A stretch of DNA of 64,000 bases from Fontibacillus panacisegetis (GTDB lineage Bacteria > Bacillota > Bacilli > Paenibacillales > Paenibacillaceae): NCBI RefSeq assembly GCF_900102215.1, contig NZ_FNBG01000010.1:62001-126000 (forward strand). The letters are read 5' to 3'. Within the stretch, counting starts at the first letter, position 1; the number at the start of each line of letters is the position of its first letter. Both the position numbers and the translations under genes were made by a program. The notes beneath the pieces were generated by a model. It made no database searches. It saw only the letters and a program-made list of their open reading frames with translations, and had not been told where the DNA came from. Below, piece by piece: positions 8,365-18,362 of the stretch.

Positions 8365-10800
8365 TTACGGTCTAATTACCAGATCCACAATCGCATCCTG
8401 TTTATCCAGTGACACTACATGTTTTCCAATTGATTTTCGATCCGAAAGCGGAGCATTCTCAGAGCTAAAGTCAAAGACTGCGCCTTCTTTCGTCATCGCA
8501 TGGAATGTGATCGGTTCCTTACAATGGAATCCATCAATAATGATGTTGCCATTAGGTTTAACTCGTTTACCCTCTTTGAATTCGAAGGTTTGAACACCTT
8601 TACCGCCGCGGCTTTGCAACGGATAATCCAGCAATAAGCTGCGCTTGGCATAGCCAAGATCGGATACGACGAGAATTTCCCCCTCTTCACCTTCTACCCA
8701 TAACCCGGCAACCACTTCGTCATCATCCTTAAGGCCAATTCCGCGAACACCTGCTGAGACGCGACCCATCGCATTTACCTCTTGTTCAGCAAAGCGAATA
8801 GCCATCCCTTTTGCTGTAATCAGCAAAATTTCCTGATTGTTCTGACTAACCGTTACCAAGATTACTTCATCTCCATCAGCCACTTTGCAGGCAGCAACAG
8901 CATTTGAACGCTTCGTCTCATATTCCTTAAGCTCTGTTCGCTTAACCTGTCCTCTCTTAGTGATGAAGACAAGACTCTGATTCGTTTCCTCGAAGCTCTT
9001 CATCGGAATCACGCTAACGATTCGATCCTCTTTTGCCATCGGAATCACGTTCACAATTGCTGTTCCGTTATCCTTCCACTTAAATTCAGGAATTTGATGG
9101 ACAGGAAGCAAGAAATATTGCCCCCGCTGCGTGAAGATCAGAATATTTTCCAGCGTATCAACATCCAGCACATGCTTGATGTAGTCGCCTTCCTTCACAC
9201 CAGAACCTTCACGCTCGCCACCGGAACGGGTGAACGACAGCATACTCGTACGTTTGATATACCCTTCATTCGACAGAGTAACAAGTACGTCCTCCTGAGC
9301 AACTAGTACTTCCAGATTTACCTTAAGTTCTTCTACCTCACCCTGAATTTCAGAGCGACGATCAATACCATATTTATCACGAATTTCGAGCAATTCTTTT
9401 TTAATAACAGCAACTAACTTCTTATCACTGTCGAGAATACCACGTAATACCGTAATCTTCTTCAGAATATCGTCAAGCTCTTTCTGAAGTGAAGTAATCT
9501 CCAAATTTGTAAGACGGTATAATTGCAAGGTCAGAATAGAATCCGCCTGGCGCTCAGTAAAGCCGAACATCCATTGCAGGTTGTTTTGGGCATCCTGGCG
9601 GTTCTTGGATGCTTTGATCGCAGCGATCACTTCATCCAGAATGTTCAAGGCTTTAACCAAGCCTTCGAGAACATGAGCACGATCCTCCATTTTCTCCAGC
9701 TCAAACTGGGTCCGATGAGTAACAACCTCACGCTGATGGGCGATATAGGCATCCAGCATTGCTTTCAAGCCTAGCTGTCGAGGTGCTTTGTTCACTATAG
9801 CCACCATATTGAAGTTGTAAGTAACCTGAAGATCTGTCTTCTTCAAAAGGTAAGCCAGAATCCCGGTGGCATCCGCATCTTTTTTCAGTTCTACGACGAT
9901 TCGGAGACCGTTACGTCCGCTCTCATCGCGTACTTCTGCAATCCCGTCAACCTTTTTCTCAAGTCGAATATTCTCCATCGCAGTAACGAGACGTGATTTC
10001 ACGACCTGATAAGGAATTTCCGTAACTGTGATCTGCTGTTTACCACCACGGAGCGTCTCAATTTCTGTCTTGGAGCGCAAATAAATACGACCTTTGCCGG
10101 ATTCGTAAGCATCACGGATACCTTCTTCACCCATGATGATCCCGCCGGTTGGAAAATCCGGTCCTTTGACATATTTACGAATGTCCTCCAGGCCTAGTTC
10201 AGGGTTCTCCATCACAGCGATACAAGCGTCGATCACTTCCCGTAAATTATGGGGAGGAATCTCTGTAGCAAAACCTGCGGAAATACCACTTACCCCATTG
10301 ACTAGTAGATTAGGAAAACGCGAAGGAAGTACTACTGGCTCCATTGCCGTATTATCAAAATTGTCCTTAAACGGAACCGTACGCTTCTCAATATCACGCA
10401 GCAGTTCCATAGCAATCGGAGACAATCTGGCTTCCGTATACCGCATTGCAGCTGCCGGGTCATCGTCCTGAGAACCCCAGTTACCATGACCGTCTACAAG
10501 CACATGTCCCATTTTCCATGGCTGCGCCATCCGTACCATACCTTCGTAAATCGAGGAGTCGCCGTGAGGATGATAATTACCCATTACGTCCCCTACAGTT
10601 TTCGCTGATTTTCGATATGGCTTATCCGGTGTATTGCCCGAATCGTACATCGAATAAAGAATCCGGCGCTGTACTGGCTTCAAACCGTCGCGAACATCTG
10701 GAATAGCGCGGTCCTGAATAATGTATTTGGAATACCGTCCAAAGCGGTCTCCCACGACTTCTTCCAGAAAGGCCGGCAAAAAGTTTTCCATTAAACTCAA
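8365..10800 (-). CDS. parC: DNA topoisomerase IV subunit A
   Basis: This 811-residue protein is the breakage-reunion subunit of topoisomerase IV, which decatenates replicated chromosomes. The N-terminal [16 protein letters not shown] block is typical. The catalytic tyrosine is Tyr121 in [10 protein letters not shown]. The quinolone-resistance region [11 protein letters not shown] (residues 80-90) keeps the wild-type Ser and Glu. Beta-propeller repeats fill the C-terminal third. A TTG at 10800, six bases after GGTGA, is the best-placed start; an in-frame ATG at 10791 is the alternative. The gene follows parE after 13 bases, so the two subunits are co-transcribed. Confidence 0.95.
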   Translation of the reverse strand: MSLMENFLPAFLEEVVGDRFGRYSKYIIQDRAIPDVRDGLKPVQRRILYSMYDSGNTPDKPYRKSAKTVGDVMGNYHPHGDSSIYEGMVRMAQPWKMGHVLVDGHGNWGSQDDDPAAAMRYTEARLSPIAMELLRDIEKRTVPFKDNFDNTAMEPVVLPSRFPNLLVNGVSGISAGFATEIPPHNLREVIDACIAVMENPELGLEDIRKYVKGPDFPTGGIIMGEEGIRDAYESGKGRIYLRSKTEIETLRGGKQQITVTEIPYQVVKSRLVTAMENIRLEKKVDGIAEVRDESGRNGLRIVVELKKDADATGILAYLLKKTDLQVTYNFNMVAIVNKAPRQLGLKAMLDAYIAHQREVVTHRTQFELEKMEDRAHVLEGLVKALNILDEVIAAIKASKNRQDAQNNLQWMFGFTERQADSILTLQLYRLTNLEITSLQKELDDILKKITVLRGILDSDKKLVAVIKKELLEIRDKYGIDRRSEIQGEVEELKVNLEVLVAQEDVLVTLSNEGYIKRTSMLSFTRSGGEREGSGVKEGDYIKHVLDVDTLENILIFTQRGQYFLLPVHQIPEFKWKDNGTAIVNVIPMAKEDRIVSVIPMKSFEETNQSLVFITKRGQVKRTELKEYETKRSNAVAACKVADGDEVILVTVSQNNQEILLITAKGMAIRFAEQEVNAMGRVSAGVRGIGLKDDDEVVAGLWVEGEEGEILVVSDLGYAKRSLLLDYPLQSRGGKGVQTFEFKEGKRVKPNGNIIIDGFHCKEPITFHAMTKEGAVFDFSSENAPLSDRKSIGKHVVSLDKQDAIVDLVIRP

Positions 10801-10813
10801 ATCAAGTCACCTT

Positions 10814-12799
10814 CTATTCCTCATACTCCGTAAAATCAACATTTTCAACAATCCAGCGTTTTCGAGGATCTACTTTATCTCCCATAAGTGTAGATACTCG
10901 GCGCTCTGCCTTGGCCGCATCCTCAATTTGAACCTGCAGCATTGTACGCGACTCAGGATTCATCGTCGTTTCCCATAATTGCTCAGGGTTCATTTCACCG
11001 AGACCTTTGTAACGCTGCAGCTCAAAATTTTTGCCAAATTCCTTCAAATAATTTTGCAACTGCTCGTCACTCCACGCATAACGCACCGTTTCCAGCTTGC
11101 CGGAACGACGAGTAATTTTGTATAGCGGTGGCTGAGCGATATATACTTTGCCTGCATCAATGAGCGGCTTCATGTAACGATAAAAGAACGTAAGCAACAA
11201 TACCTGAATATGCGCCCCGTCCGTATCGGCGTCAGTCATGATGATAATCTTCGAATAATTGCTGTCCTCTACGGCGAATTCTGTTCCAATACCTGCGCCA
11301 ATAGCCGAAATAATCGCACGATACTCATCGTTCTTCAAGATGTCAGCAAGCTTCGCTTTTTCCGGGTTCATCGGCTTACCCTTTAACGGCAAAATAGCCT
11401 GAATTTTAGAGTCGCGTCCTTGTTTTGCTGAACCGCCTGCAGAATCACCTTCGACGATGAACAGCTCATTTCGAGTGAAATCCTTCGACTGTGCAGGAGT
11501 AAGCTTGCCGCCCAGATTCGTGCTTTCACTCCTCTTCTTGCCAGTGCGCATCTCGTCTCGAGCCTTGCGGGCAGCTTCACGTGCACGCGAAGCCTGGATT
11601 GCTTTCTTAATAAGCGTCTGAGCCACTTGTGGATTTTCTTCGAGGAAGAGCGCCATTTTTTCAGAGACTACAGTATCAACAGCACTTCTCGCGGAAGCAC
11701 TACCGAGTTGATCCTTTGTTTGGCCGACAAACTCGACTTCAGACATTTTGACGCTGATGACTGCCATCATGCCTTCCCGCAGATCGTTGCCTTCCAGATT
11801 TTTATCCTTTTCTTTCAGAATGCCGTTCTTACGCGCATAATCATTCATAACACGGGTGTAAGCCGTTTTAAACCCCGTCTCATGCGTACCACCGCCGCGC
11901 GTAGGAATCGAGTTCACAAACGAAGCCAAGGTTTCCGTATAACCAGCGTTATACTGTAAAGCTACCTCTACCTCGATTTCATCCCGCTCAGCATAAAAAT
12001 GGACTACATCATGCAGAACATCCTTCCCGTCATTCAGGAATTCAACAAACTGACTGGCTCCTCCTTCATAGAAGAATTCATCAGCACGATCTGAACGTTC
12101 ATCCTTAAGTGTTACTTTAAGACCCGAGTTCAGAAAAGCGATCTCCTGCAGACGCTCAGAAAGTGTGTCATAATTGAGTCCTATTCCGTTAACAAATACT
12201 CGAATGTCTGGTTTAAAGGTTACTTTTGTTCCGGTCCGATTCGTATTTCCCAGCACCTCAAGCCCAGTAACAGGTTCCCCGACATGCTCTACACCCTTCT
12301 TATCAACCCAGTACTCGAAGCGCATGCGATGGATTTTACCTTCACGATAAATATCGACCTCAAGCCACTCGGACAGCGCATTCGTTACTGAAGCGCCAAC
12401 GCCGTGCAACCCCCCGGATTTCTTATAGCCCGATCCGCCAAATTTACCTCCGGCATGCAGTATCGTATACACCACCTGCGGTGTTGGTATTCCTGTCTTA
12501 TGCATTCCTGTCGGAATGCCGCGTCCATTATCAAAAACGGTCACAGAACCGTCCTTGTTCAAGGTAATGTCGATTTTGGAACAATACTTCGCCAAATGCT
12601 CGTCGACAGCATTATCAACAATCTCCCATACCAGATGATGAAGTCCCGACGAGCTCGTACTACCGATATACATACCTGGTCGTTTGCGTACCGCAACAAG
12701 CCCCTCGAGCACTTGAATGTCGTCCGCGTCGTATCCCGAAGCCGCAGGGCTATTCGTGGCCTTGGAGGCGTCTTCGAACAAATCGATTTGTTCCGCCAT
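10814..12799 (-). CDS. parE: DNA topoisomerase IV subunit B
   Basis: This 661-residue ATPase subunit of topoisomerase IV has the GHKL motifs EIVDNAVDE, DNGRGIP and GGLHGVG in its first 130 residues, a transducer domain, and a TOPRIM domain with ELFIVEGDSAGGSA and IMTDADTDGAHI. The C-terminal RYKGLGEMNPEQLWETTM motif is shared by ParE and GyrB. Pairing with parC and the lack of a gyrA/recF context make ParE the better call. A GGGGGAGC ribosome binding site precedes the ATG at 12799. Confidence 0.95.
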   Translation of the reverse strand: MAEQIDLFEDASKATNSPAASGYDADDIQVLEGLVAVRKRPGMYIGSTSSSGLHHLVWEIVDNAVDEHLAKYCSKIDITLNKDGSVTVFDNGRGIPTGMHKTGIPTPQVVYTILHAGGKFGGSGYKKSGGLHGVGASVTNALSEWLEVDIYREGKIHRMRFEYWVDKKGVEHVGEPVTGLEVLGNTNRTGTKVTFKPDIRVFVNGIGLNYDTLSERLQEIAFLNSGLKVTLKDERSDRADEFFYEGGASQFVEFLNDGKDVLHDVVHFYAERDEIEVEVALQYNAGYTETLASFVNSIPTRGGGTHETGFKTAYTRVMNDYARKNGILKEKDKNLEGNDLREGMMAVISVKMSEVEFVGQTKDQLGSASARSAVDTVVSEKMALFLEENPQVAQTLIKKAIQASRAREAARKARDEMRTGKKRSESTNLGGKLTPAQSKDFTRNELFIVEGDSAGGSAKQGRDSKIQAILPLKGKPMNPEKAKLADILKNDEYRAIISAIGAGIGTEFAVEDSNYSKIIIMTDADTDGAHIQVLLLTFFYRYMKPLIDAGKVYIAQPPLYKITRRSGKLETVRYAWSDEQLQNYLKEFGKNFELQRYKGLGEMNPEQLWETTMNPESRTMLQVQIEDAAKAERRVSTLMGDKVDPRKRWIVENVDFTEYEE

Positions 12800-12878
12800 T
12801 CATGCTCCCCCTTTATACTTCTTTATGTAGTTTCCTACACTCATAATGCAAACAGATGTTTTGTTATACTTGTCCATT

Positions 12879-13859
12879 TTAATTCAATATATCCTGTTTC
12901 GTAAAGACAAGGAATGAAACAACCAAAGAACAAGCTCCCCAAATCGAAAGAACTGCCAAGGAAAAACCGAGTGTCATTCCTTCAATCGGTGCCGGAGTTC
13001 CAGCCAAATAATTCGTCAATCCAAGATTAACCATAAATAAATATTTAGCGCTGGTCCATGCAGAAGCCATATTGGACAAAATGCTGCCCGCTATCAATGC
13101 CGCCATCATAATAACGATGCTTGCCGCTGTACTCCTTACGAGAACAGACACCATAAATGCAAGTATCGCCACAACAATCCCAACAAACCAGATCAAGCCG
13201 GTCTGCATCAACAAATATTTCCACTGCGGTACACCATGTACAGTTGACATATCCACTTCTGAGCCATTCAATTGAAATCCAGTAAACACGGGCATATTGA
13301 ACCCGCCATAACCGAAAAACAAACCGGAAATCAAATAGCAGATAATCACGGTACACACAACAGTAAGCGAAACGAACATGAGCAGTGTTATTAATTTGCT
13401 AAGCAGCACCTTCCACCTTCGAATCGGCCTTGTCAGTAGCATTTTTACCGTTCCCATGGTTCGCTCCGATGACACAATATCAGAGCCTATCCCCATGATC
13501 AGTAGAGGAATAAACAGCGAAGCTGCATTGTTTAAAAATTCCCTTGTAAAAGATACTCCCCCCGGCTGCGCGGGATTGACATCATGCTCTAAATAATATT
13601 TCAGCTGTTGAATGTATATTTTGCGGTATTTTTTCCATTCCTCAGGAACCCTGTCGCTTCCAAGCGAGTTCTGATTATCTGTAATCGCCTGCTGTACCTC
13701 TCTTCTCCAGTCTGTACCGAACTTTTCCCGTTTGCTCTCCGACTCCCTTAGTTGGGCATAGGCAAATAGCGGTACAAGCACAAGCAGCACAAGCAGTACG
13801 ACGTAAAAGCGCTTTTTACGAATCATTTTGATTGTTTCATTTTTAATTAAGAGCAACAT
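12879..13859 (-). CDS. ABC-2 type transporter permease
   Basis: This 326-residue membrane protein has one N-terminal span (about residues 17-35), a roughly 100-residue extracytoplasmic charged segment, and five C-terminal spans, the usual plan of ABC-2 permeases. The ERTMGTVKMLLTRPIRRWKVLLSK segment is the typical coupling region. The ATG at 13859, next to the ATPase stop, gives the normal short N-terminus; an ATG at 13880 would add seven residues but has no ribosome binding site. It pairs with the ATPase encoded just upstream. The substrate is unknown; related systems export antibiotics, peptides or lipids. Confidence 0.85.
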   Translation of the reverse strand: MLLLIKNETIKMIRKKRFYVVLLVLLVLVPLFAYAQLRESESKREKFGTDWRREVQQAITDNQNSLGSDRVPEEWKKYRKIYIQQLKYYLEHDVNPAQPGGVSFTREFLNNAASLFIPLLIMGIGSDIVSSERTMGTVKMLLTRPIRRWKVLLSKLITLLMFVSLTVVCTVIICYLISGLFFGYGGFNMPVFTGFQLNGSEVDMSTVHGVPQWKYLLMQTGLIWFVGIVVAILAFMVSVLVRSTAASIVIMMAALIAGSILSNMASAWTSAKYLFMVNLGLTNYLAGTPAPIEGMTLGFSLAVLSIWGACSLVVSFLVFTKQDILN

Positions 13860-13860
13860 A

Positions 13861-14844
13861 CTACTCAATACTCTCACCATCCGTCATTTCGAGGAACAAT
13901 TGCTCCAATGTTGGAGAAATTTTCTGTATAGCCTTGACTGAAATATTACGACCTACTAGCTGTGGAACGATATCCGTGACATCATCGGGAGACATTTGGG
14001 TAACAACTGCGTTACCGCTGATAGCTGCAATAGTCGCATGGTCGAGTACCCTCTCGGCGTTCTCAACGATAGATGCCCCGGCTTGACGAAGCAGCTTTTC
14101 TCCTTCTGAACGCGGCTCCAGCTCCCAAATAACATAGCTTGAGCTGCCTTCAATCAGTTCTTCTACAGTACCAACGGCAAGAACCTTCCCGTGACTAATA
14201 ATCGCCACACGATCACACAAGAGCTGAATTTCGCTGAGTAAATGGCTTGAAACAAATACTGCCATCCCCTCATCAGCCAATTTACGAATAAAACCTCTAA
14301 GCTCATGTATCCCTTTGGGATCAAGACCATTTGTGGGCTCATCGAGAATTAGCAGCTTGGGCCTGCCTAGCAATGCCAGTGCTATACCCAGACGCTGGCG
14401 CATACCAAGTGAATACGTTTTGACTTTATCATGTATCCGCCCATCAAGGTCCACCAGCTTCGTCACTTCTGAAATACGTGATTCATCCACATTCGGCATC
14501 ATCCTGGCGAATTGCTCAAGGTTCTCCCATCCAGTCAAATAGCTATATACTTCAGGATTTTCCACAATCGAGCCAACATATGCAAGTGCACGCTCCGGCT
14601 CTTTATGTACCTCATAACCACATATCGTAACTCGTCCTTCTGTAGGAGTAATCAGATCGACGAGCATTCGGATCGTCGTAGTCTTGCCCGCACCGTTTGG
14701 TCCTAAAAATCCAAATACTTCGCCTTCCTTAACATCAAAGGATACGTCTTTGACTATCCAGCGCTTTCCGATCCTCTTCTTCAAGGATTGTACCGATAAC
14801 ACATTCTTTCGCTCAGTTACGACTACCTGATCATCAGTAGACAT
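13861..14844 (-). CDS. ABC transporter ATP-binding protein (BcrA/CcmA type)
   Basis: This 327-residue ATPase has Walker A GPNGAGKTT, the signature YSLGMRQRLGIA and Walker B LLILDEPTNGLDP. A C-terminal extension of about 100 residues is typical of BcrA-type ATPases. AAGGAG lies eight bases before the ATG at 14844. A GTG at 14853 would overlap that site and is less likely. The gene is followed directly by its permease gene. Confidence 0.9.
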   Translation of the reverse strand: MSTDDQVVVTERKNVLSVQSLKKRIGKRWIVKDVSFDVKEGEVFGFLGPNGAGKTTTIRMLVDLITPTEGRVTICGYEVHKEPERALAYVGSIVENPEVYSYLTGWENLEQFARMMPNVDESRISEVTKLVDLDGRIHDKVKTYSLGMRQRLGIALALLGRPKLLILDEPTNGLDPKGIHELRGFIRKLADEGMAVFVSSHLLSEIQLLCDRVAIISHGKVLAVGTVEELIEGSSSYVIWELEPRSEGEKLLRQAGASIVENAERVLDHATIAAISGNAVVTQMSPDDVTDIVPQLVGRNISVKAIQKISPTLEQLFLEMTDGESIE

Positions 14845-14866
14845 AAGCTTCACTCCTTATGCACAT

Positions 14867-15679
14867 TCATTTATGAGGAATCGCCAACCCTTGTATGATT
14901 CGATCAGCAATCAACTGATAGCTGTCACCATTAGGATGAAAATGATCGCTCGACAAATAACGAGCACTGTTGTTCATATATAAATCGTATGTCGGAACGA
15001 TAAGAGAGCCTTCGTATAGATCCATGACCTCCATCGCTATCAAATTCCAGGAGCTTACCGCCTTGTTCCCAATATCCCTCATACCTTCAATTTCAGTAAA
15101 AGGATTATACAGACTGACATACACGAGTCTGGCATGCGGGTTGATTTGATGCAGCTTCTCTACAACCTTACTTAAATTTTCTCCTGCTTTCTTTACAGCA
15201 GCTTCGAGATCCAGTTCCGTTGGAAGATCTCCTCCGTTTACCACTGAATTCCCGTCAAAAAGATCATTTCCGCCTATCGACAATATAATGATCCCAGCTT
15301 GTCTTAAAGAATATTGGACGCCTTCTTCATCCAGGAGCGGAATGAGTTTAGCTGTGGTCAGCCCATTAATTCCTAAATTATTTATCAATTTGGATTCGTT
15401 ACTATTGTTATTGATCAACTCAACTGTCCTTTTTGCAAAACCAGCACCGGTATCATCGCCAGTCCCCTTAGCTAATGAATCACCAATCGCTGCCACATCA
15501 TAATTGTTACCCTGCGGTGGGTAATTAGAAGTGAATTCTTGAGACAAATGGGCCTGTTCCTCTCCTTGTGCAGGCTGAACAATATCCTTCACAGCATATA
15601 GGAATCCCAGAACCAGGATCACAGTAGATACAGCCGACAACAGGCCGGTAATCCGCCAAATTCGGGATGTTGTATTCAT
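14867..15679 (-). CDS. membrane-anchored SGNH/GDSL hydrolase
   Basis: This 270-residue protein has one N-terminal membrane span (about residues 8-30) that anchors an extracellular SGNH esterase/lipase domain. Block I is IGDSLAKG with the nucleophile serine, block III is GGND, and block V is SSDHFHPNG with the Asp-His pair. It resembles the B. subtilis YpmR/LipC-type lipase group. The substrate is unknown and could be phospholipid or an acylated wall polymer. The ABC genes follow on the same strand after a gap of 22 bases, so it may belong to their operon. GGAGGAACACA precedes the ATG. Confidence 0.85.
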   Translation of the reverse strand: MNTTSRIWRITGLLSAVSTVILVLGFLYAVKDIVQPAQGEEQAHLSQEFTSNYPPQGNNYDVAAIGDSLAKGTGDDTGAGFAKRTVELINNNSNESKLINNLGINGLTTAKLIPLLDEEGVQYSLRQAGIIILSIGGNDLFDGNSVVNGGDLPTELDLEAAVKKAGENLSKVVEKLHQINPHARLVYVSLYNPFTEIEGMRDIGNKAVSSWNLIAMEVMDLYEGSLIVPTYDLYMNNSARYLSSDHFHPNGDSYQLIADRIIQGLAIPHK

Positions 15680-15754
15680 TGTGTTCCTCCTTTGTTGGCA
15701 TATGACAATAACATAATCCTTCTTCGAGCAAGATGCAAATGACCTGCCTCAATT

Positions 15755-15784
15755 AAAAAGAACCTGCCCTTTTGGGCCAGGTTC
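15755..15784 (-). terminator. intrinsic terminator of the pspA operon
   Basis: GAACCTG and CAGGTTC, with GC-rich inner pairs, form a hairpin at 15760-15784. On the minus strand it is followed by a T run (15755-15759). It separates the DUF4247 gene from the SGNH hydrolase gene. Confidence 0.8.
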
Positions 15785-15802
15785 ATAAATTCATAACATG
15801 CC

Positions 15803-16564
15803 TTATCGTCGGCCCCGCCTTTTGATTTTTCCGAATCCAGATTTCTTTTTAGGTGTAGTAATCGATTTTTTCGGTGAATCAAACCAGCTGGAGCTGCTGT
15901 CTTTGGATTTTGAAATACTACCTCGGGATTTATCTTTACTGCTACTATCACCAGATTGTCTGGAGAAAATACTACCGCCAGAGCCTACTGAATCCGAGCT
16001 GTCTGTTCCCCTTCTAATCAGGCTACCTTTCTTATTCACGGTTAATGGTGCTGTAATTTTTTTATCTACATCTGTAGCCTGTTTATATGTTCCCTGCTTG
16101 GGTTGATAGACATCTTTACTAGAATATCCGCGGTATTTGCCCCCGCCGTCAAGTGAATCGAACAAGCTTCCAATAATACTCGCCGTGATGTATCCTTGCA
16201 AAAAGCTGTTATCATAGTTGTTGCGCACATATTCCTCGGAATCTACCTCAATGAGCGTATCCTCCGGTTTATCCGGATCACGCTGCAAATGGTACCATTC
16301 ATTACTGTATACGAGAAACATCCGCTCCGGATCTTCCGCAGAAATTTGCTTCGGTGATCGCTGATCTTCCAGCGCTTTGGCAACCTCAGGCACAGTCTGA
16401 CCAGCAGCACGATACACATAGGATGTAGCGTTGCCGTCCTTGTTCACTGACTCCAGCGGGTATGATTCACTTATTGTTGACGACATCCCGCAGCCACTAA
16501 GCAGTGATATTATTAAACTAATTGAGAGTAACCACTTTATTGACAAAGCCGAGCGTGCTTTCAT
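15803..16564 (-). CDS. DUF4247-family lipoprotein
   Basis: This 253-residue protein has a lipoprotein signal ending LLSGCG, so it is probably attached to the outer face of the membrane. The middle part (about residues 30-150, with YRAAGQTVPEVAKAL and MFLVYSNEWYHLQ) fits the DUF4247 family. The last 90 residues are Ser/Lys/Arg-rich and probably disordered. An ATG at 16564, eight bases after AGGAG, is the likely start. It is the last gene of the PspA-DUF350-DUF4178-DUF4247 cluster. No biochemical function is known to me. Confidence 0.75.
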   Translation of the reverse strand: MKARSALSIKWLLSISLIISLLSGCGMSSTISESYPLESVNKDGNATSYVYRAAGQTVPEVAKALEDQRSPKQISAEDPERMFLVYSNEWYHLQRDPDKPEDTLIEVDSEEYVRNNYDNSFLQGYITASIIGSLFDSLDGGGKYRGYSSKDVYQPKQGTYKQATDVDKKITAPLTVNKKGSLIRRGTDSSDSVGSGGSIFSRQSGDSSSKDKSRGSISKSKDSSSSWFDSPKKSITTPKKKSGFGKIKRRGRR

Positions 16565-16575
16565 ATGAACCACTC

Positions 16576-17085
16576 CTAGTTCGCTCTAATCACTTTTACG
16601 TCTGCAGAGATTATTTTTTCGCCATCATATAGCATAAATCTCCCATTCATCCATTCAATTCTTAATAGAGCATTGCGATCTGATTGATACTGCCAGACAT
16701 GCTGTTCTCCACCTTGCATAAAAGGAGTTCGGCCGCTGACATCTACATGACCAATAAACTCTTCTTCCATAAAATATAAAGTATCATCAAGCTCCAGTTC
16801 CGTAGGAACCTCAGCAGGATTATCCAGACGCCCATCTATCGGATGATAGAGTTGATATTGAAGCGTTTCGCGTTCCTCAATATGCAAATAACTGAGATCC
16901 TTGCCGTCCATCAACGTGAGCATCACCGCATTGCGACTGCGGTTATGAACTCTGCCAACTACCTCGTAAGTAACGAGAGAAACCTCGCATATATCTCCAG
17001 GTGTTAAGCCTAGCATGCTTTTCTCAGCCTTGGGCGGCTCCTGCTTCGCAAATATATTTTTAACCCTTTTCCATACGCTTCCCAT
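16576..17085 (-). CDS. DUF4178-family protein
   Basis: This 169-residue soluble protein is rich in beta-strands and lacks a signal peptide. The segment LTPGDICEVSLVTYEVVGRV near residues 26-45 and the later GRFMLYDGEKI strand match the DUF4178 fold. Genes of this family often sit with DUF350 and PspA genes, as here. Its role is unknown; a cytoplasmic partner of the PspA/membrane system is an inference from context. The start is an ATG with AAGAGGAGC upstream. Confidence 0.72.
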   Translation of the reverse strand: MGSVWKRVKNIFAKQEPPKAEKSMLGLTPGDICEVSLVTYEVVGRVHNRSRNAVMLTLMDGKDLSYLHIEERETLQYQLYHPIDGRLDNPAEVPTELELDDTLYFMEEEFIGHVDVSGRTPFMQGGEQHVWQYQSDRNALLRIEWMNGRFMLYDGEKIISADVKVIRAN

Positions 17086-17134
17086 TTACAAAGCTCCTCT
17101 TCTATTTTACGTAGACTATCGGCTAGCAATCTTC

Positions 17135-17539
17135 TTACAGACAAGAGGAAATAATCAGTGCCCCAACGATATGTAAAGCTCCAGAGAATAGGCCATATCC
17201 CAATTTCCCCTGCTGTGTTCCAGCTTCAAGATCAAACTTGGCTACAATTCTGAGTAGATAATGAACGAGATGCTCAATCACTAACAAGATAATAAATGAC
17301 ACAACGGACACGACGATCGCTTCAAGCAGATCATTTGAAGTCGAAATGGAGGAGGACAATATATACCCCTGCGCAAACAGCTTCATGATCATTCTCGATG
17401 TCACTGCCATGTTTCCGTTTTTTACTTCCTCAAAATCCCGATATTTAGTAAATAAGGAGTCAACAAACATTAGTACAAAAAGAAGCACAGCCCCCACCAA
17501 GGTCCATACCGTTATACCCACCAAAATATTAAAATCCAT
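17135..17539 (-). CDS. DUF350-family membrane protein
   Basis: This 134-residue protein has about four membrane spans (roughly residues 6-27, 45-62, 70-95 and 112-133) and the size and GYGLFSGALHIVGA C-terminus of DUF350 proteins such as E. coli YjfL. DUF350 genes recur beside PspA-like genes in distant bacteria, so a membrane component of a stress system is plausible. The gene is separated from pspA by a hairpin followed by a T run, which may lower its expression relative to pspA. Confidence 0.75.
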   Translation of the reverse strand: MDFNILVGITVWTLVGAVLLFVLMFVDSLFTKYRDFEEVKNGNMAVTSRMIMKLFAQGYILSSSISTSNDLLEAIVVSVVSFIILLVIEHLVHYLLRIVAKFDLEAGTQQGKLGYGLFSGALHIVGALIISSCL

Positions 17540-17575
17540 ATCTTCTCCTCCGTGATCTCGGTATATTATTCAAAC

Positions 17576-17609
17576 AAAAACGAAGGAGACTAGTACGAGT
17601 TCCCCTTCG
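17576..17609 (-). terminator. intercistronic terminator/attenuator between pspA and DUF350
   Basis: CGAAGGGGAACT and AGTCTCCTTCG pair with one bulge and a 6-base loop (17581-17609, minus strand) and are followed by a T run. Its place inside the operon suggests partial termination after pspA. Confidence 0.6.
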
Positions 17610-17637
17610 CTTCTGGATGAATCACATGCAGGCTCGA

Positions 17638-18309
17638 TTATTTGTTATCTTCGTATTGCTTCATCAGTGCTGCGAGCTCATCTTCAACTGCTTTATCTTT
17701 ACCAAGCTTCTCAAATTCGTCGTCCAGACTAGCAGAATTTGCATTCAGTTCATTGCTCGCTTCTGCCTGCGCTTCCATTTGCAGCATCTTATCTTCCATT
17801 CTTTTGAGGCCGCTGGCAGCGGAATCCGAACTGAAGCCTGTCATTGCTTTGTTAATTTCAGTTTGAGCCTTGGCTGCATTATAGCGGGCAACGAGCGTTT
17901 CACGTTTATTTTTCATTTCCGTCAATTGCTTGCGCATTTCCTCGAGCTTGCCACGAAGCTGATCTGCAGATGATTTGTTGGAATCATAGTTGACTTTGTA
18001 TTCATTCATTTTCGTCTCTGCAGCCTTCTTCTCTTCCAATGCACGGCGAGCTAAGTCAACGTTCTGAGCTTGTGCAGCTGTATGAGCTTGTTCTGTACGT
18101 TTTTTTACGAGAGCTTCTTGCTCTTCGTACAACAGTTTGAACTTTTTCTCAATCGCAATTTGAGCCGCTACCGCTTTCTCTGCATCCTCCAGATCTTCCT
18201 GCATATCGCGGATGTACTGATCTGTCAATTTGATTGGATCTTCCGCTTTATCAATGAGAGCATTAATGTTTGACATCGTTAAATCACGCAATCTTTTAAA
18301 TATGGACAT
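17638..18309 (-). CDS. pspA: PspA/IM30-family membrane-stress protein
   Basis: This 223-residue protein is helical and coiled-coil throughout. It has the N-terminal amphipathic helix MSIFKRLRDLTMSNINALID that binds stressed membranes and the PspA family segment DPIKLTDQYIRDM. The length is normal for the family. In Bacillus these proteins form scaffolds on damaged membranes; by analogy this one protects membrane integrity. AGGAGG precedes the ATG. A consensus sigma-W-type promoter lies at 18363-18388. It is the first gene of the cluster with DUF350, DUF4178 and DUF4247. Confidence 0.92.
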   Translation of the reverse strand: MSIFKRLRDLTMSNINALIDKAEDPIKLTDQYIRDMQEDLEDAEKAVAAQIAIEKKFKLLYEEQEALVKKRTEQAHTAAQAQNVDLARRALEEKKAAETKMNEYKVNYDSNKSSADQLRGKLEEMRKQLTEMKNKRETLVARYNAAKAQTEINKAMTGFSSDSAASGLKRMEDKMLQMEAQAEASNELNANSASLDDEFEKLGKDKAVEDELAALMKQYEDNK

Positions 18310-18362
18310 GTAACCGTTCCTCCTAAAAAAGTCAGATTATGAATTGTTTTATGATTAATGTT

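Noticed and set aside
12404..12904. A 166-codon open frame antisense to parE
   Set aside because: It lies opposite conserved ParE ATPase motifs; the product looks random.
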